Source: Littorina saxatilis (Eukaryota; Mollusca; Gastropoda; Littorinimorpha; Littorinidae). Taken from it: a DNA stretch of 64,000 bases. Positions 33,120 to 46,040 of this stretch are shown piece by piece. The stretch covers positions 21,870,529 through 21,934,528 of the forward strand of contig NC_090251.1 in assembly GCF_037325665.1 (NCBI RefSeq). The letters run 5' to 3'. The position numbers were made by a program, and so were the translations under genes. How positions within the stretch are numbered: the stretch's first letter is position 1; each line of letters begins with the position of its first letter. The notes under the pieces are model-generated. The model made no database searches, was not told the DNA's origin, and was given only the letters and a program-made list of their open reading frames with translations.

Positions 33120-34159
33120 AAAACGTACACCACTTGCTTGTTTTGATTGCTTCTTATGACATAATGATGACGTATTGAAGCACGAAATTGATACAGATGA
33201 ACATAGCTATACCCAAAATAGTAACAATAGAGGAATATTTGCTGTTCAAATCCATGTTTGAGAGAAATTTACATTGAACCTTCATTTTTCACACAAAAAT
33301 CCGCATGCAGGCCTTACATTCGGCCACTGTCAATTAGCCAGAAAATCAATAGACGTAAGTTGTACTGGCCGTGTGTTCAAGATGACAGTTAGCCAGACAG
33401 AGAGACAGATAGACTGACATTCAGACACTCGCACAAGACGCACACATTCACACACCGTGACCGTTCGTCCTTGTCTCAACTGTGAAACAAAAGCAAAGCG
33501 AAAAGGAGAAGCAAGAACCATGAATTCTACAAACAAACAAACAAATAAACAAATAAACAAACAAACGGAACGACCGTCAATCATAGAAACTTGTTTCAAT
33601 TAATTGTGTTGTGTTTCACGCCAATGCAAGTAATAGACATAATACTTTTTTTTTTCTCAGAACTCGGCGATTAGATGAGTAGTTTCACTGTCTAATGACT
33701 CTATTGTGCGGATTACAATCCATCAACGACGCAAAGTCGGTAGATAATGACCATAAAAGACTGAAAAAGAACAAACAAAAAGTTCGCATTCGTAGTGAAT
33801 GAAACGAACAGGAAGATGCATCTCTATCTCTCGCACACATACGTACATTAAAGGGGAAAATAATTGACAGAAACAAAATGATTGATACACTTTCTGGCTC
33901 ACAGGTATCTAAGGCACGCATATCATGCTGTTTACCGTTGCTGAAAATAATTATCACTGCCAGCCGATCAAACCACTACAATTTCAAGACTATAGTCATC
34001 AACATCTTAAGACGTGCAGACCCCCTCTCCTTAAAAAGGCAAAAACAGAAACCGTGTATTATCCAAGTTTAATGTTGCTAATTTTAGTGAATCACATTTT
34101 TCTATGTGCGTAAAATATCCCTAACAGCCCATAACTGCGTACAACTAAAATAATTGAAG

Positions 34160-34165
<6 letters not shown>
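33120..34165. other. No recognised feature
   Basis: Short ORFs only; a small (AAAC)n stretch lies at 33533-33565. Confidence 0.4.
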
Positions 34166-34241
<76 letters not shown>

Positions 34242-34258
34242 CAACAACAACAACAACA
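34166..34258. repeat. (CA)n followed by (CAA)n
   Basis: About 75 bp of CA, then six CAA triplets. Confidence 0.97.
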
Positions 34259-35270
34259 ATAAGAAAGCATTAAAGAACACAAAAAGATAGGTTGGCCAAC
34301 ATAAACAGACAGACAGGTAGACACACACGCAGAACATTAGATAAACATAGTGGACAAAAATCATAGAGTCACGCAGATTTACAGAGAAATAGACTCAGAG
34401 ACTGACAAAGAAACGAAAAGAATGAATTACACACGAATGTACGCTCTAACACAAATACTCTTCTTTTTTTATGTGACTAGATTAGCATATATATATACCT
34501 ACCTTATGATGTAATCAGGTGGCAGGCAAGACCAACAAGGAAATCTTCTGATCAAAACGTCCGGAACACTCTCGACACACTCACTCACTTTTCCCCAAAA
34601 GGCGAACGATTTCAGTCTAGCAGAGGCTGTTTTCTTTTCAAGTGATCTTTTTCTCAGCACTGTTGAGTGTAATCACCGTTTGTGACCACTGTTTGTGCGT
34701 TGTGTCTTGCGTTGCCGACAGACAAACATTTGGTCAGAAGGCGGTCTCAGAATATATAGTCTGATGATTACTGATTTTTCACACATATCTCGGTGTACGA
34801 CCATCAGGTTTTTGATTGGTCCGGCCGCAGAGCCAGCGATCTGATTGGCTAGAAGGCTATTGCGTGTAGTTTACCTTCCATGCTGAAGTGGCAACGATGC
34901 TGTTGGAGATTGAATAAACGTAGCAGAAGAGCGATTTAGCAGACTTTTTGTGACTGACATCGCGCTATTGTGAAGTGTAAGTTTAAGAAGGCCAGACAGC
35001 GTCATAGCCTTAAGTGGGTGTACTGCGTTACATGTCACATGATTGTCATATTGCAAATTCCACTTTCACGGATGTGCTCAGAATTAGTTTGTCTTCATCA
35101 CGAGGGGGAAGTTGAGTGACGAAGTGCCATCAAAATTATTTAGTGTGGCATTCAACAATTAAACGGACAGAGGTGATGTGAAAATAATGTTCTTACAGAA
35201 AGGCGTTTTTTTTTCTAAAAACTTGCGGGAACAACATTTGAAGTATTTCCTTTCCCTTGATAGCAGAAAG
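34259..35270. other. No recognised feature
   Basis: No ORF with a domain and no repeat detected. Confidence 0.4.
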
Positions 35271-36029
35271 AAACAAGTCGCGTAAGGCGAAAATACAACA
35301 TTTAGTCAAGCTCAATCGAACTCACAGAATGAAACTGAACGCATCTCATTTTTTCCGCAAGACCGTACACTCGTTGCATCGTCTGTCCACCGCTCGTGGC
35401 AAAGGCAGTGAAATTAACAACCCAGAAAAGCGCGGTAGCGGTTGCGCTGAGGAGGATAGCACGCTTTTCTATATCTCTATTCTTTTTAACTCTCTGAACG
35501 TGTTTTTAATCCAAACATATCATATCTATATGTTTTTGGAATCAAGAACGGACAAGGAATAAGATGAAATTGTTTTTAAATCGATTTCGGAAATTTAATA
35601 TTAATCCTAATTTTTATATTTTTAATTTTCAGAGCTTGTTTTTAATCCGAATATAACATATTTATATGTTTTTGGAATCAGAAAATGATGAAGAATACGA
35701 TAAACGTAATTTTGGATCGTTTTATAAAAACATAATTTTAATTACAATTTTCAGATTTTTAATGACCAAAACAATTAATCAATTGTTAAGCCTCCAAGCT
35801 GAAATGCAATACCAAAGTCCGGCCTTCGTCGAAGATTGCTTGGCCAAAATTTCAATCAATTTGATTGAAAAATGAGGGTGTGACAGTGCCGCCTCAACTT
35901 TTACAAAATGCCGGATATGACGTCATCAAAGACATTTATCGAAAAAATGAAAAAAAGTCTGGGGATATCATACCCAGGAACTCTCATAAAAAATGTCATT
36001 AAGATCGGTTCAGTAGTTTACTCTGAATC

Positions 36030-36088
<59 letters not shown>

Positions 36089-36156
36089 CACGACCCTCGT
36101 CTCGATTCCCCCTCCATGTTAAAACATTTAGTCAAGTTTTGACTAAATGTAAAAAG
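35271..36156 (+). mobile_element. Helentron-like element, copy 6
   Basis: Full-length plus-strand copy with the subterminal motif, TGACGTCA near 35919, a (CA)n tract at about 36035-36083 and the 3' hairpin. Several block variants (gctcaatcgaactcac, gaacgcatctc) set it apart from copies 4 and 5; it is closest in its 3' half to copy 9. Confidence 0.88.
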
Positions 36157-37540
36157 AATTGTACCAATTGTCGCGATTTCATTTGTGAAGGAAGGGAAAG
36201 GGGAGAGGGAAAGGGGAGAGGGAAAGGTGCTGGCCTTTACTTTCTACTAAACCCATGCTAACATGACAAGCAACCCGTTTATGTAACAGAGTATTCATTA
36301 TCTCTGGCTGATTATTGGGCGTTATCAATCACAGTTATTACAAGCATGCCTCATTCCCGTTACTGCGTGCAAAACTGAGTTACGTGAGTATAGCTCTGTT
36401 TCACACAGGGAGTCATTAACAAAATATATACGTGTTTTGTTTTGTTTGTGACTTGCTACACAAGTCAGATATGGTACGATATGGCAAACAATGGTGAAGT
36501 GATTTAGCAGGTGGCTGAATCTGATTTTGTAATGCAGATACAGAACGACTTACTTGTACGATTGCTGCAGGTATAAGCATAAACAACAGTGTCGTTATTC
36601 GGCAGGTTTCTTAGTATAGATGTTTGAAAGCCTAAAACAAATCTTAAAATGGTGATGCCACAAGATGGTCAATCCCTTATATGTTACACCTGGAACCTAC
36701 ACCCAGGGAGGCTGTCGAAGGTGTTGTGAAAGTCAGCAACTGCAAGGATGGAGTACTGCATGACGTCATCATGACTTTCAAGGAAAACTACTCTGCTAAG
36801 GACTTCACAATGATGGACGGTAACGTGGAGTACGACCGTTCAAGAACATGTGTAGACCACCAGCATCGTTCTGGGTCTATGAGCAGACTGAAAACGTCAT
36901 CAAGCACACCTGGTGTATGCCACAGAAAACCCACAGTGTGTGACAACCAGTTCCAAACAGACCAGTCACACTCTCCATAGCTGTCCAAGAAGAACATTGA
37001 TTGGGGCGATCATAGAGGGAAAAGTTCGAACGACTGCAGTGCAGGGGTAGTGAGACAGTTACAGCCAGGGGAGGTGAGACCTACTGCTTACAGTTAACAG
37101 AGCGATAAGGAAGACACATTGTACATAAAAATGAAAGACAGATGAATCTTCTTTGTGCTTGCCAAACATGGATGAGTCGCGTTACGTCGTTTGAGTTCTG
37201 TGACCGGTTTTTGATCAACTTTTTTCTTCAAAGAGAATTTCCGCAATTTGGACATATTTGCTGAAGTCTTTGTAAACTTCAGAAGATGTGTCGTTTTCAA
37301 CTAAGTATAAACACTTAGTTGCCAAATTTTGCCGTAAAAAAAGTCATTCTAGCAGTTCGATGAATGTTGATGACTTTTTAAATACTGCATTTCAGATTGA
37401 ATATCTGGGATGCTTAATTTCTTGGCACGAGTATATTTGACATTCCCGTTCTGTGGTGTATACTCTTGAGAAAAAAATTGTAGTTTTTTAATGAGAGCAC
37501 TCCCAGATAGCCGTCAGAAGACGGACAGGCAGATGCGCGC
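36157..37540. other. Intergenic
   Basis: A 99-codon plus-strand ORF (36681-36980) is listed separately. Otherwise nothing is recognised. Confidence 0.4.
36681..36980 (+). CDS. Unrecognised 99-residue ORF, possible exon or relic
   Basis: ATG to TAG with balanced composition (for example CKDGVLHDVIMTFKENYS) and no low-complexity sequence. No family recognised and no clear splice sites. It could be a chance ORF, a relic of a duplicated gene or part of a repeat. Confidence 0.2.
   Translation: MLHLEPTPREAVEGVVKVSNCKDGVLHDVIMTFKENYSAKDFTMMDGNVEYDRSRTCVDHQHRSGSMSRLKTSSSTPGVCHRKPTVCDNQFQTDQSHSP

Positions 37541-37571
<31 letters not shown>
37530..37571. repeat. Short (CT)n
   Basis: Two short CT runs separated by a CAT. 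Confidence 0.85.
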
Positions 37572-37902
37572 GTATCCAAAGGCATGTACACGTGTTCTCT
37601 GCGCTAATGATTTACTGTTACAGTCGATCAATGACAGCCCGAGGACACTGGCGCGGCCCATCCCATAGGATTTGTTAACACACCAAACAAACATCGTAAT
37701 GACACCCCACACTAATTAATTGTCAGAGAAAGGACACAGTTAGCTATTTGACAACTATGGCCAAGTTGTAGTCCAAAATGCGTGCCTGCGTGCGTGCAGT
37801 GTGTGTGTGTGTGTGTGTGCGGGCATGTGTGTCGTAATTTCCATAAGACTGTGAGCGTACGCGCGAATCTGCCTGTAAATGTATGCACAGTATCTACATG
37901 TA

Positions 37903-37904
<2 letters not shown>

Positions 37905-37959
<55 letters not shown>
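37905..37959. repeat. (CT)n microsatellite
   Basis: Uninterrupted CT run. ORFs through it are artefacts. Confidence 0.95.
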
Positions 37960-37967
<8 letters not shown>

Positions 37968-38029
37968 AACATTATGAAATCCGCGTGAGGTTCTGTTCTT
38001 CCTTTTCGTTTTTAGTTTGTCAAGCACAA

Positions 38030-38037
38030 GTGTGTGT

Positions 38038-38072
<35 letters not shown>
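38030..38072. repeat. (GT)n microsatellite
   Basis: GT run with one TATG interruption, just upstream of a LINE fragment. Confidence 0.95.
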
Positions 38073-38074
<2 letters not shown>

Positions 38075-38104
38075 GTGTTTGTGTGTATGTACAGCGACAG
38101 ATGT

Positions 38105-38617
38105 TAATAAAACTGTACGCATGAACACTCCCAGATATTTACCCCTCATAACCTTTCCTTTTTCTGGATCAAACGACAACCTCAAACTCAACATACGGTT
38201 ACCTCACACAAAGCTCAAAACTGCAGGCCAACGCTCCTTTTCCTTTCGAGCCCCCACCAACTGGAACTCACTACCTCTCCCCCTCCGTCAACAACAGTCT
38301 TTAGAAGCATTTAAATCTGGCCTCAAGACTTTTCTTTTCCCTAAATAATCCTCAGACTACAGTGCCCCGCTACACCCCACCCTCCCCCACCTCACCCGCA
38401 AGCCTAAATCAGAGCAGTTGTAAATAGCCATGTACATAATTATTATTTGAAAAATTTTCTTTTCTTTTTCATGCTTATTTTTGAGTGCCGTGTCTCTGTT
38501 TGTGTTGTTGCCTTGTCATCATGTAATTTATGCGTAAGTGTTTATGAGTGCGCCTTGAGTCGCCTTGTGGTGAGATATGTGCGCGTTATAAATTCTCGTA
38601 TTATTATTATTATTATT
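38105..38617 (+). mobile_element. LINE 3' end (CR1/L2-like), 5'-truncated
   Basis: The frame ending at 38348 reads AGQRSFSFRAPTNWNSLPLP and then LEAFKSGLKTFLF, the standard ORF2 C-terminal block of CR1/L2-type LINEs. A ~240-bp 3' UTR follows, ending gcgcgttataaattctcgta and an (ATT)n tail at about 38598-38617. Confidence 0.85.
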
Positions 38618-39464
<847 letters not shown>

Positions 39465-39477
39465 TGTTTGAATATTC

Positions 39478-39862
39478 TTTCTTTCTTTCTTTCTTTCTTT
39501 GGTGTTTAACGTCGTTTTCAACCGTTCAAGGTTATATCGCGACGGGGGAAGGGGGGGGGGGGGGGGGATGGGATAGAGCCACTTGTTAATTGTTTCTTGT
39601 TCACAAAAACACTAATCAAAAAATTGCTCCAGGGGCTTGCAACGTAGAACAATATATTACCTTACTGGGAGAATGCAAGTTTCCGGTAGGCAAAGGACTT
39701 AACATTTCTTACATACTGCTTGACTAAAATCTTTACAAACATTGACTATATTCTATACAAGAAACACTTAACAAGGGTAAAAGGAGAAATAGAATCCGTT
39801 AGTCGCCTCTTACGACATGCTGGGGAGCATCGGGTAAATTCTTCCCCCTAACCCGCGGGGGG
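39478..39862 (-). mobile_element. SINE, 385 bp, with 13-bp target-site duplication
   Basis: On the minus strand the element ends cgcgatataaccttgaacgg ... gacgttaaacacc and a GAAA tail. Its 5' part carries gcatgtcgtaagaggcgact. Flanked by tgtttgaatattc at 39465-39477 and 39863-39875. This is the longest copy of the family whose tails lie at 7697, 24837 and 40380. A G run at about 39544-39567 interrupts it. Confidence 0.9.
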
Positions 39863-39875
39863 TGTTTGAATATTC

Positions 39876-40366
39876 ATGACATTTACATTAATAAGTATGG
39901 AAATAACAAACCTACGGCTTAAACTGGTAACTTCAAAACAATATTGCAATTACAAGTGAATAAGCAAATGGTAGACAGGCAGGTTATTACAGAATGTGTT
40001 GTTGTTGTTGTTATGCCTCGAAAACACAAAACAAGGGCGTGAACAATAACGCGTGTCCATAATACACATAAACACCACCACCACCACCCCCGGCATCCTC
40101 CCCACCCCTACATACCCTCGCAGCCAACCAACCCTCCCCGTTCCCCTACTGTCAATAATGGAGTTCCGGAAAGACAACATGCCGAGAATACACACGTGAC
40201 ATGCGGACAGTGGAGGGAACCACAGCGCGGAGAAAGACGCAGCAGGCAACTTGACCTCCTTCTTGTAAAGCCACTTGTGACGTCACATCTTAGGTCAACG
40301 TCACCTCACCAATACTCAACCGCAGACATAATTATTCGTACGGCTTAGAGTGCAAGTAGAGACTGT
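39876..40366. other. No recognised feature
   Basis: A C-rich CCACC tract lies at about 40074-40130. No gene. Confidence 0.4.
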
Positions 40367-40379
40367 GTGTGAACAGTCT

Positions 40380-40441
40380 TTCTTTCTTTCTTTATGTGGT
40401 GTTTAACGTCGTTTTCAACCACGAAGGTTATATCGCGACGG
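40380..40441 (-). mobile_element. SINE 3'-tail insertion, 13-bp duplication
   Basis: A 62-bp segment with only the cgcgatataaccttcgtggt to GAAA-tail portion, flanked by gtgtgaacagtct at 40367-40379 and 40442-40454. Confidence 0.92.
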
Positions 40442-40454
40442 GTGTGAACAGTCT

Positions 40455-41179
40455 ATGGTGCAAGTTAGGTCTCGTGTTGTTCTTTCCAAGAACCGAGTTT
40501 TTCGTGCTGAACTAGCCAGGTTCATTCTAGTGAATTTATTCTAGTGAATTTATTCTTGGTTTGTCCTAATGTTGAAAATCATCCCTCCAGAAACACACAT
40601 TCAACCCCCAACCCCACCCCCCCCCCCCCAAAAAAAAAAAAAAAAAAAGGTAAATAAATATTCATTTCTTAAAAGCTCGTATGACAAAAAGGCGTTAGTG
40701 CCTTGAAAAGAAGGCAACAGTAACTGTCACGTTTTAAAGGTCAAATGAATGACCTAAAACGGTCAATTACTGCTAACTGACTAACCACACCACGATCCAC
40801 TCTCGCAGTCACACAAAAAAGTTAGAATCAACAAAAGTATAAGTTCTAGACCTCTGTTTATATACACTAACTCTCCACCTCCCTCTTCTCGTGAAGCCAA
40901 AAGTGTTTTTACGACCAAGTCGTAAAACAAAAATAATTGACAAAAGCCAGTTAAAGTTTATGAAATAATAAGAACACGCTGAAACGTGTAAACTAGAAAC
41001 ACTTAGCTGCTCTGTAAAAAGTCTTAGCCTGTACAGGCGTTAACACTCCACGTTGTCACAACTCAAAGTTCTTCATAAAGGGTTAGAAAGATGACAAGGT
41101 GGGGGGCGTTTACGCATGGGTGCACTCAACTCTCAGTGTAGCCAGGGTCCATTCGATGAAACGCAGTGGCGCAGTGGTG
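40455..41179. other. No recognised gene; C and A homopolymers
   Basis: C run then A run at about 40617-40648. Nothing else seen. Confidence 0.4.
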
Positions 41180-41360
41180 CATACAGGTGAAAGTCGCAGC
41201 AACACCAGCAACAGCCGTAGAACAGCAACCGTACAGCAAAGGACAGCAAGAGTGTAGCCCGTCTCCAGCAAACGTGTAGCCAAAGTGTAGCTCGTCTCCA
41301 GCAACCGGGTAGCAAACCTCCAGCAACAAGGCAGCAAACCTCCAGCAAACGTGTAGCAAC
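41180..41360. repeat. Degenerate tandem of a 17-20 bp word
   Basis: Repeats of variants of gtagcaaacctccagcaa. They create three overlapping minus-strand ORFs of about 100 codons that are not convincing genes. Confidence 0.75.
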
Positions 41361-41949
41361 AAGCTGAAACAGAGTAGTCGGTGCAGTGACCATGGCAACA
41401 ATCCCCCCTTTTCCCACCTTTAAACATATCTAACTTCCCCCTTCAGCGAGCAAGAATAGACTTTTAATAACAACTCAAGACATTTTCTCCTCCTCTCCAT
41501 ATCTGCAAAAACCATATACAGATTACAATTTAGCGTTATAATGAGCAAGTTATACGCTATCATGGAGAAACAAAACAGAGTTTACATTTCACAGACCTTG
41601 ACCGGTCACCAGCGTAAAGTAACGGCTAATTACCTCAACAGCTTATGAAACGTAGCTCTCCCAAGCAAACCGCTTGAATATTTGGCTCCCGCTCGTCAGC
41701 GAAAATATGTAGCCAAATCCCTCCGTCCTAAGCCTTCTGTGTATTGCACTAACATCAGAAGCCCGTTGGTAGACCTAAACCAGTCTTTCAACGCGTTGGA
41801 ATCCTCCAAATCTTAGTCAACGGAAACCCAGACCCTGTAGTCTGCAAAGCTTGTAGCGAAAAGAACGAAAGATGGGAAAAGAAAACCCATGTGATCTCCC
41901 CGACCAATCAGCGATCGCCTGTCCCAGAACAAGTGATCTCCCTGACCAA

Positions 41950-42216
41950 TTACTGGTCGCCTACCATACGCAGGTATAGCATGCTAGGAACACGTGTTTT
42001 AATAGTGAGCGAAGAATCATCCCATTTTCCCCGCACGGATTTCACGCCGGCACTTTCCACGTGAATTTCGTGATCGTTTAGCAGAACCTTTCCGCAATGC
42101 GGCTGCCAGCACAGGCGCATTGCATTGCAATTTGGGAAAGGCGCCCCACAAAGAGTTCCTTTCCCACTCGTGTCACTGAAACCGTGACAGTAACAGACAT
42201 CCGGAACAACTCTCAT
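41950..42216 (-). CDS. Unrecognised 88-residue cysteine-containing ORF
   Basis: ATG at 42216; the protein begins MRVVPDVCYCHGFSDTSG and has six cysteines in its first 43 residues with mixed, non-repetitive composition. No signal peptide or known domain seen. It may be an exon or a chance ORF. Downstream on the same strand, a ~28-bp word with ggtcagggagatcac is repeated. Confidence 0.25.
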   Translation of the reverse strand: MRVVPDVCYCHGFSDTSGKGTLCGAPFPNCNAMRLCWQPHCGKVLLNDHEIHVESAGVKSVRGKWDDSSLTIKTRVPSMLYLRMVGDQ

Positions 42217-42523
42217 AGCACCTAAGCAACAGAAATATTTACTGAACTTGCAACTTTAGCAGGCTTTTAGCCATCTTTCCACTTTTTCAGATTTCGTTAC
42301 TGTGACCTGGTTTTGTCAGATGTTCTTGCGATATGTGCAAAGGGTGATTTGTTTCGTTAACCTGCGTGCGAAATATTCACTTCTTTCTTTTCTAGTTAGT
42401 TGAAAACTAATACAAAACACACAGCGGAGAAAAAAACAGACAAAGTGTACAGTTTTGAAGTTGTGCAAGTGAACCTCAAAGAACAACGGGCTGCCGCAAG
42501 ACTTCCGGCAATGTCCTAAACTA

Positions 42524-42600
42524 CAGTAAAACCTCCGACTAACGACCTTGAAAATGTCCAGAAAAATCGGTCGTAAAAAGGAGGGGTCTTTATTGGGAGT
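42524..42600. mobile_element. Possible one-ended TIR of a TA-flanked DNA element
   Basis: TA at 42522-42523 precedes cagtaaaacctccgactaac, which resembles pogo/Tigger-type termini. An inverted echo (cggtcgtaaaaaggagg) lies about 45 bp further in. No opposite end found. Confidence 0.35.
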
Positions 42601-42730
42601 TTGAGAGGTATCATTTTTTTCACTGTTGGGCAGTTAATTCTTTCTGTGTTCGTTATCCTTTTTTTGTTCCCATTTGATGTGCATATGGATAAGCATGATG
42701 TATGTGCATACACCAACACACAGACAGGCA

Positions 42731-42780
42731 GACATAACAAACACACACACGCACACGCACACACGCACACACACACACAA
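42731..42780. repeat. (CA)n with GC interruptions
   Basis: Short CA tract. Confidence 0.9.
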
Positions 42781-43019
42781 ACGGCCTCATTGGTAAAGCT
42801 CGGTCATTGACCCCGGGTAAGAAGGGGTAAGTGTAAACTCACTGGGCGAAAAGTGGCGTTTTGTATCTTACAAAACTACTCAAAATCCCAACAAAACTTC
42901 AAGTTTCAATGGGTTTATCACATTTTGGTGTTCACGACAACGCCAGATTTTGATTGGATTTTGTTGAAGTTATCGCAGCGAAATTGCCTGGAATTTCAGC
43001 GCGTTTTGCGACGGTCAAA

Positions 43020-43510
43020 ACATCATGTTAAACCATGTTACAGCATGTCTGTAACATGCAAAAATTCCAAGTTTTGATGGCATTAAAGCTTTGGTTTAAC
43101 GCCAAGTAACATCATGTTATCGTAGACTTAACTTGCAAAACTGCTTGTTTTGGTGGTGTTACAGCTTGCTTGTAATGTGATTAACATCATGTTATCGTAG
43201 ACTTAACTTGCAAAACTGCTTGTTTTGGTGGTGTTACAGCTTGCTTGTAATGTGATTAACATCATGTTATCGTAGACTTAACTTGCAAAACTGCTTGTTT
43301 TGGTGGTGTTACAGCTTGCTTGTAATGTGATTAACATCATGTTATTGCTGGTATAACATGCAAAACCCCATGTTATGTTGGTGTTAAAGCTTGCTCAAAT
43401 GCCTATTAACTCCATGTTATGTTGGTGTTAAAGCTTGCTCAAATGCCTATTAACACCATTTTAGTTGGTGTAAGGCTTGATTATTAATGTAAAAAAACAC
43501 CATGTTATGA
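43020..43510. repeat. 75-bp tandem array with flanking shorter variants
   Basis: Units starting atcatgttatcgtagactta at 43111, 43186 and 43261 are nearly identical. A fourth, at 43336, diverges into ~55-bp variants built on ccatgttatgttggtgttaa. The words catgtta and taacatg recur in both orientations. Confidence 0.93.
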
Positions 43511-44026
43511 CGTTCACATAATTGTTTTCCACTGGATGGAATTTTGTGGAAAAGAAAGCATGTTGTTTGGGAATTGTGTGCGGGTTTCATGCTTGGATAT
43601 TGCACTATGCTGACTTGTCACAGGTCAATTTACATTTAACAATATTAGTTTTCAAATGCATCATCCTTCACACATTATGTAAACATCTTTAACATTAACA
43701 CTTTGGTTGTAAAATGATTGCACTTTATTCAAACAGGAAAAAAACAAAAATGCTGATTCACAATGTACAATAGCAAAGGACTATTTTGAGTGGAGACAGT
43801 GTTCATCCACACTATAGATGCCCTGTGAAAACATTGGCCATAGATATATGTGAATTACTTCCCTTGGGTATGAACATTTATGAATGATTAAATGGGTGAA
43901 AGAAGGCCACACAAAATGAAAATCAGTAAATAACAAAATCACTTCCCTTGTGAGTAAGAACAGTCATACCATGTTCCAACTTTTTGCTAAAAATTCGCCC
44001 ACAATGTGACCTTCAAAGTTAACAAG
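43511..44026. other. No recognised feature
   Basis: AT-rich, no ORF of note. Confidence 0.4.
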
Positions 44027-44622
44027 AAGAGCAAACGCTCGATCGAGTCACTTTCGCAGTTCTGAATATTATATGAGGCATCAGATGGACAGGAAGAAAT
44101 TGCTATTCACAACACAATGCATACCTGAAGAATGAGATTGCATGGATCGAGCAACTGAATCAAATCCGATGAATAGTTTCAGAGATATGATATTTCAATT
44201 TTTTTCCTTCAAGACATACCTGTGACCTTGAAAAAGGTCAAAGGTCACCAAAGCAGACGTCAAAGTGTAGAGGTCACTGGGAGTCACGTTCACATAAAAT
44301 TTGAGCCCGGTCACTTTTATAGTTTCCGAGAAAAGCCCAACGTTAAGTTGTGTGTTGCCGAACAGAAAAGGCTAGTTATCTCCCTTGTTTTTCTGATAAC
44401 GTTCGTAAAAGGCTACAGATGTAAATACTTTGATGTAAAGAATAATCCTACAAAGTTTCAATCACATCCGATGAACTTTGTCAAAGATATAAAATGTCTA
44501 ATTTTTCCTTTGACGCTAAGGTGGTGTCTACGGACGGCCGGACGGCCGGCCGGCCGGACGGCCGGACAGACTAACACTGACCGATTACATAGAGTCACTT
44601 TTTCTCAAGTGACTCAAAAAGG
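44027..44622 (+). mobile_element. Second hairpin-ended element family (GAGTCACTT type)
   Basis: Starts near gagcaaacgctcgatcgagt, has subterminal gagtcactt at 44045-44053, several accttgaaaaaggtcaaagg-like blocks, a GGCCGGAC-rich tract at 44534-44570, and ends in the hairpin gagtcactt / aagtgactc at 44594-44617. Non-coding; the 161-codon ORF is incidental. The layout matches the main Helentron-like family. Confidence 0.7.
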
Positions 44623-45275
44623 GGTAACTGAACTTCATGTTTGGATGTCATGGAGTCATGGAGTCCAACATGAAGAAATGTATAAGAACACAAGAATGTA
44701 TGAATGACAAAGAACAAATGTTTATTTTTGAATGTTTTATGTATGTTATTATTACGGACACAAAAGCTCCGCAATGCAATTTCTCTTTTAGAGATTAATG
44801 AAGTTATTGTATTGTATGTCAGTAAATTTTGAAAGCCCTAGATTCATAAACATCTGAAAACTGCTCAACGTCTTTGCATCACGGCACATTAATAAAAGTA
44901 AGAGTTAGTAAGACTGGCCTAACTGCTATGGTGAGGCAGTAATAACTTGTTGATGAAGAATTATTTGAATTCTGAATTTCGAACAAACAAATACAGTGTC
45001 CTTCCAAACCCCCTTTTCAGGCTTCCAAGAATAAAAAAATAAGCTGGTCTTAAAAAGGAGGAAATCTGCTTAATATGTAGGTAAATGTACAACAGGTTGT
45101 GAACAGAAAATCCAAAAATGTAAGGTCTGAAAAGCGGGGAAGTTTGAAAAGGGGGGAAGGGGGGGACCTAAAATGTGACGATCATAACAACCATAATTTA
45201 TCTAACAAAGTTCATTCTGAAATCTTCTTCAGCGTTTGATTATGGAGAGACTAAATCCTCAGTTCAGATGTGGTC
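44623..45275. other. No recognised feature
   Basis: AT-rich; no gene. Confidence 0.4.
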
Positions 45276-45279
45276 TTAA

Positions 45280-45506
45280 CTCCTTGTCTCCCAGGTACAC
45301 ACAGTCACTATGTACATTGCATCTGTTATCATTCGGCACATATCCGCATCCTGCTTAGACTGTTAGCTTCAGTCGCTTCCTGTAACGTTGATCTAACGCC
45401 AGGATTCTAGCCTGTTGATACAGTTTCTACAATTCTGAGTGACCTGCTGCAGCACAGCTGGTCTCGGCTTAAAAAATCTTGGTCAACATAGATGGGGTAC
45501 AAAGTG
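45280..45506. mobile_element. piggyBac-like MITE, copy 2, TTAA on both sides
   Basis: TTAA at 45276-45279 and 45507-45510. Ends ctccttgtctccca and, inverted, cactttgtacccca. The interior shares gactgttagcttcagtcgct and gacctgctgcagcacagctg with 27846-28074. 227 bp, non-coding. Confidence 0.8.
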
Positions 45507-45514
45507 TTAAAATA

Positions 45515-45682
45515 AAGCGTCCTTCCAAAGTTGATGACAGGTCCCCAGAGTATTCACAAAATTATATGGTACTGGAACTGGAAGCCTTGCACGGCGACGA
45601 AAAAGATGTCCACGCCTACATGAAGAAGCATCCTTCACGGCTTCAGCGGAAACAGTCGGCTGGGGATGAGGACAGCACCTAT
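45515..45682 (+). CDS. Possible exon fragment, unrecognised
   Basis: Open plus-strand stretch with non-repetitive, higher-GC coding-like composition, including YSQNYMVLELEALHGDEKD, between the MITE end and a possible donor (CTAT then GTAAAA). The antisense frame is also open for 104 codons, so the strand is not certain. No domain known to me. Confidence 0.25.
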
Positions 45683-46040
45683 GTAAAAAATATAGACAAG
45701 AACAAAAATATATGTCAATGGGAAAACAAAGAAACAAGTAGAGAAGGACCTCCCCACCTTTACACAGTGAAAATGAAAAACACATGTGAATGTACTTATG
45801 TTTTAAATCTCCCCCCCCCACCCCCCAATTAAGACCAATTATCCAAGATATTTTTCAGTCCTCAAAGGAGAATTTCACTGTTCTCACGGAACCCTGTAGA
45901 AAACTGAGCTGTGCTAATATATTATATAACTGCAAACATCCCTCAAATTCAATATTGCAAGCCACTATACATTCCTCATAAAGGCACTTCATGCTCACGT
46001 GTGAAAACTAACATAAGTTTACAAGTGTGTATCTACTTAT
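45683..46040. other. No recognised feature
   Basis: A C-rich run lies at 45811-45826. Otherwise nothing. Confidence 0.4.

Noticed and set aside
41110-41427. Three overlapping minus-strand ORFs with Cys/Leu-rich residues
   Set aside because: Frames are produced by a short tandem word; no domain.
44222-44707. 161-codon plus-strand ORF
   Set aside because: It lies within a dispersed non-coding repeat family and runs through its GGCCGGAC tract.
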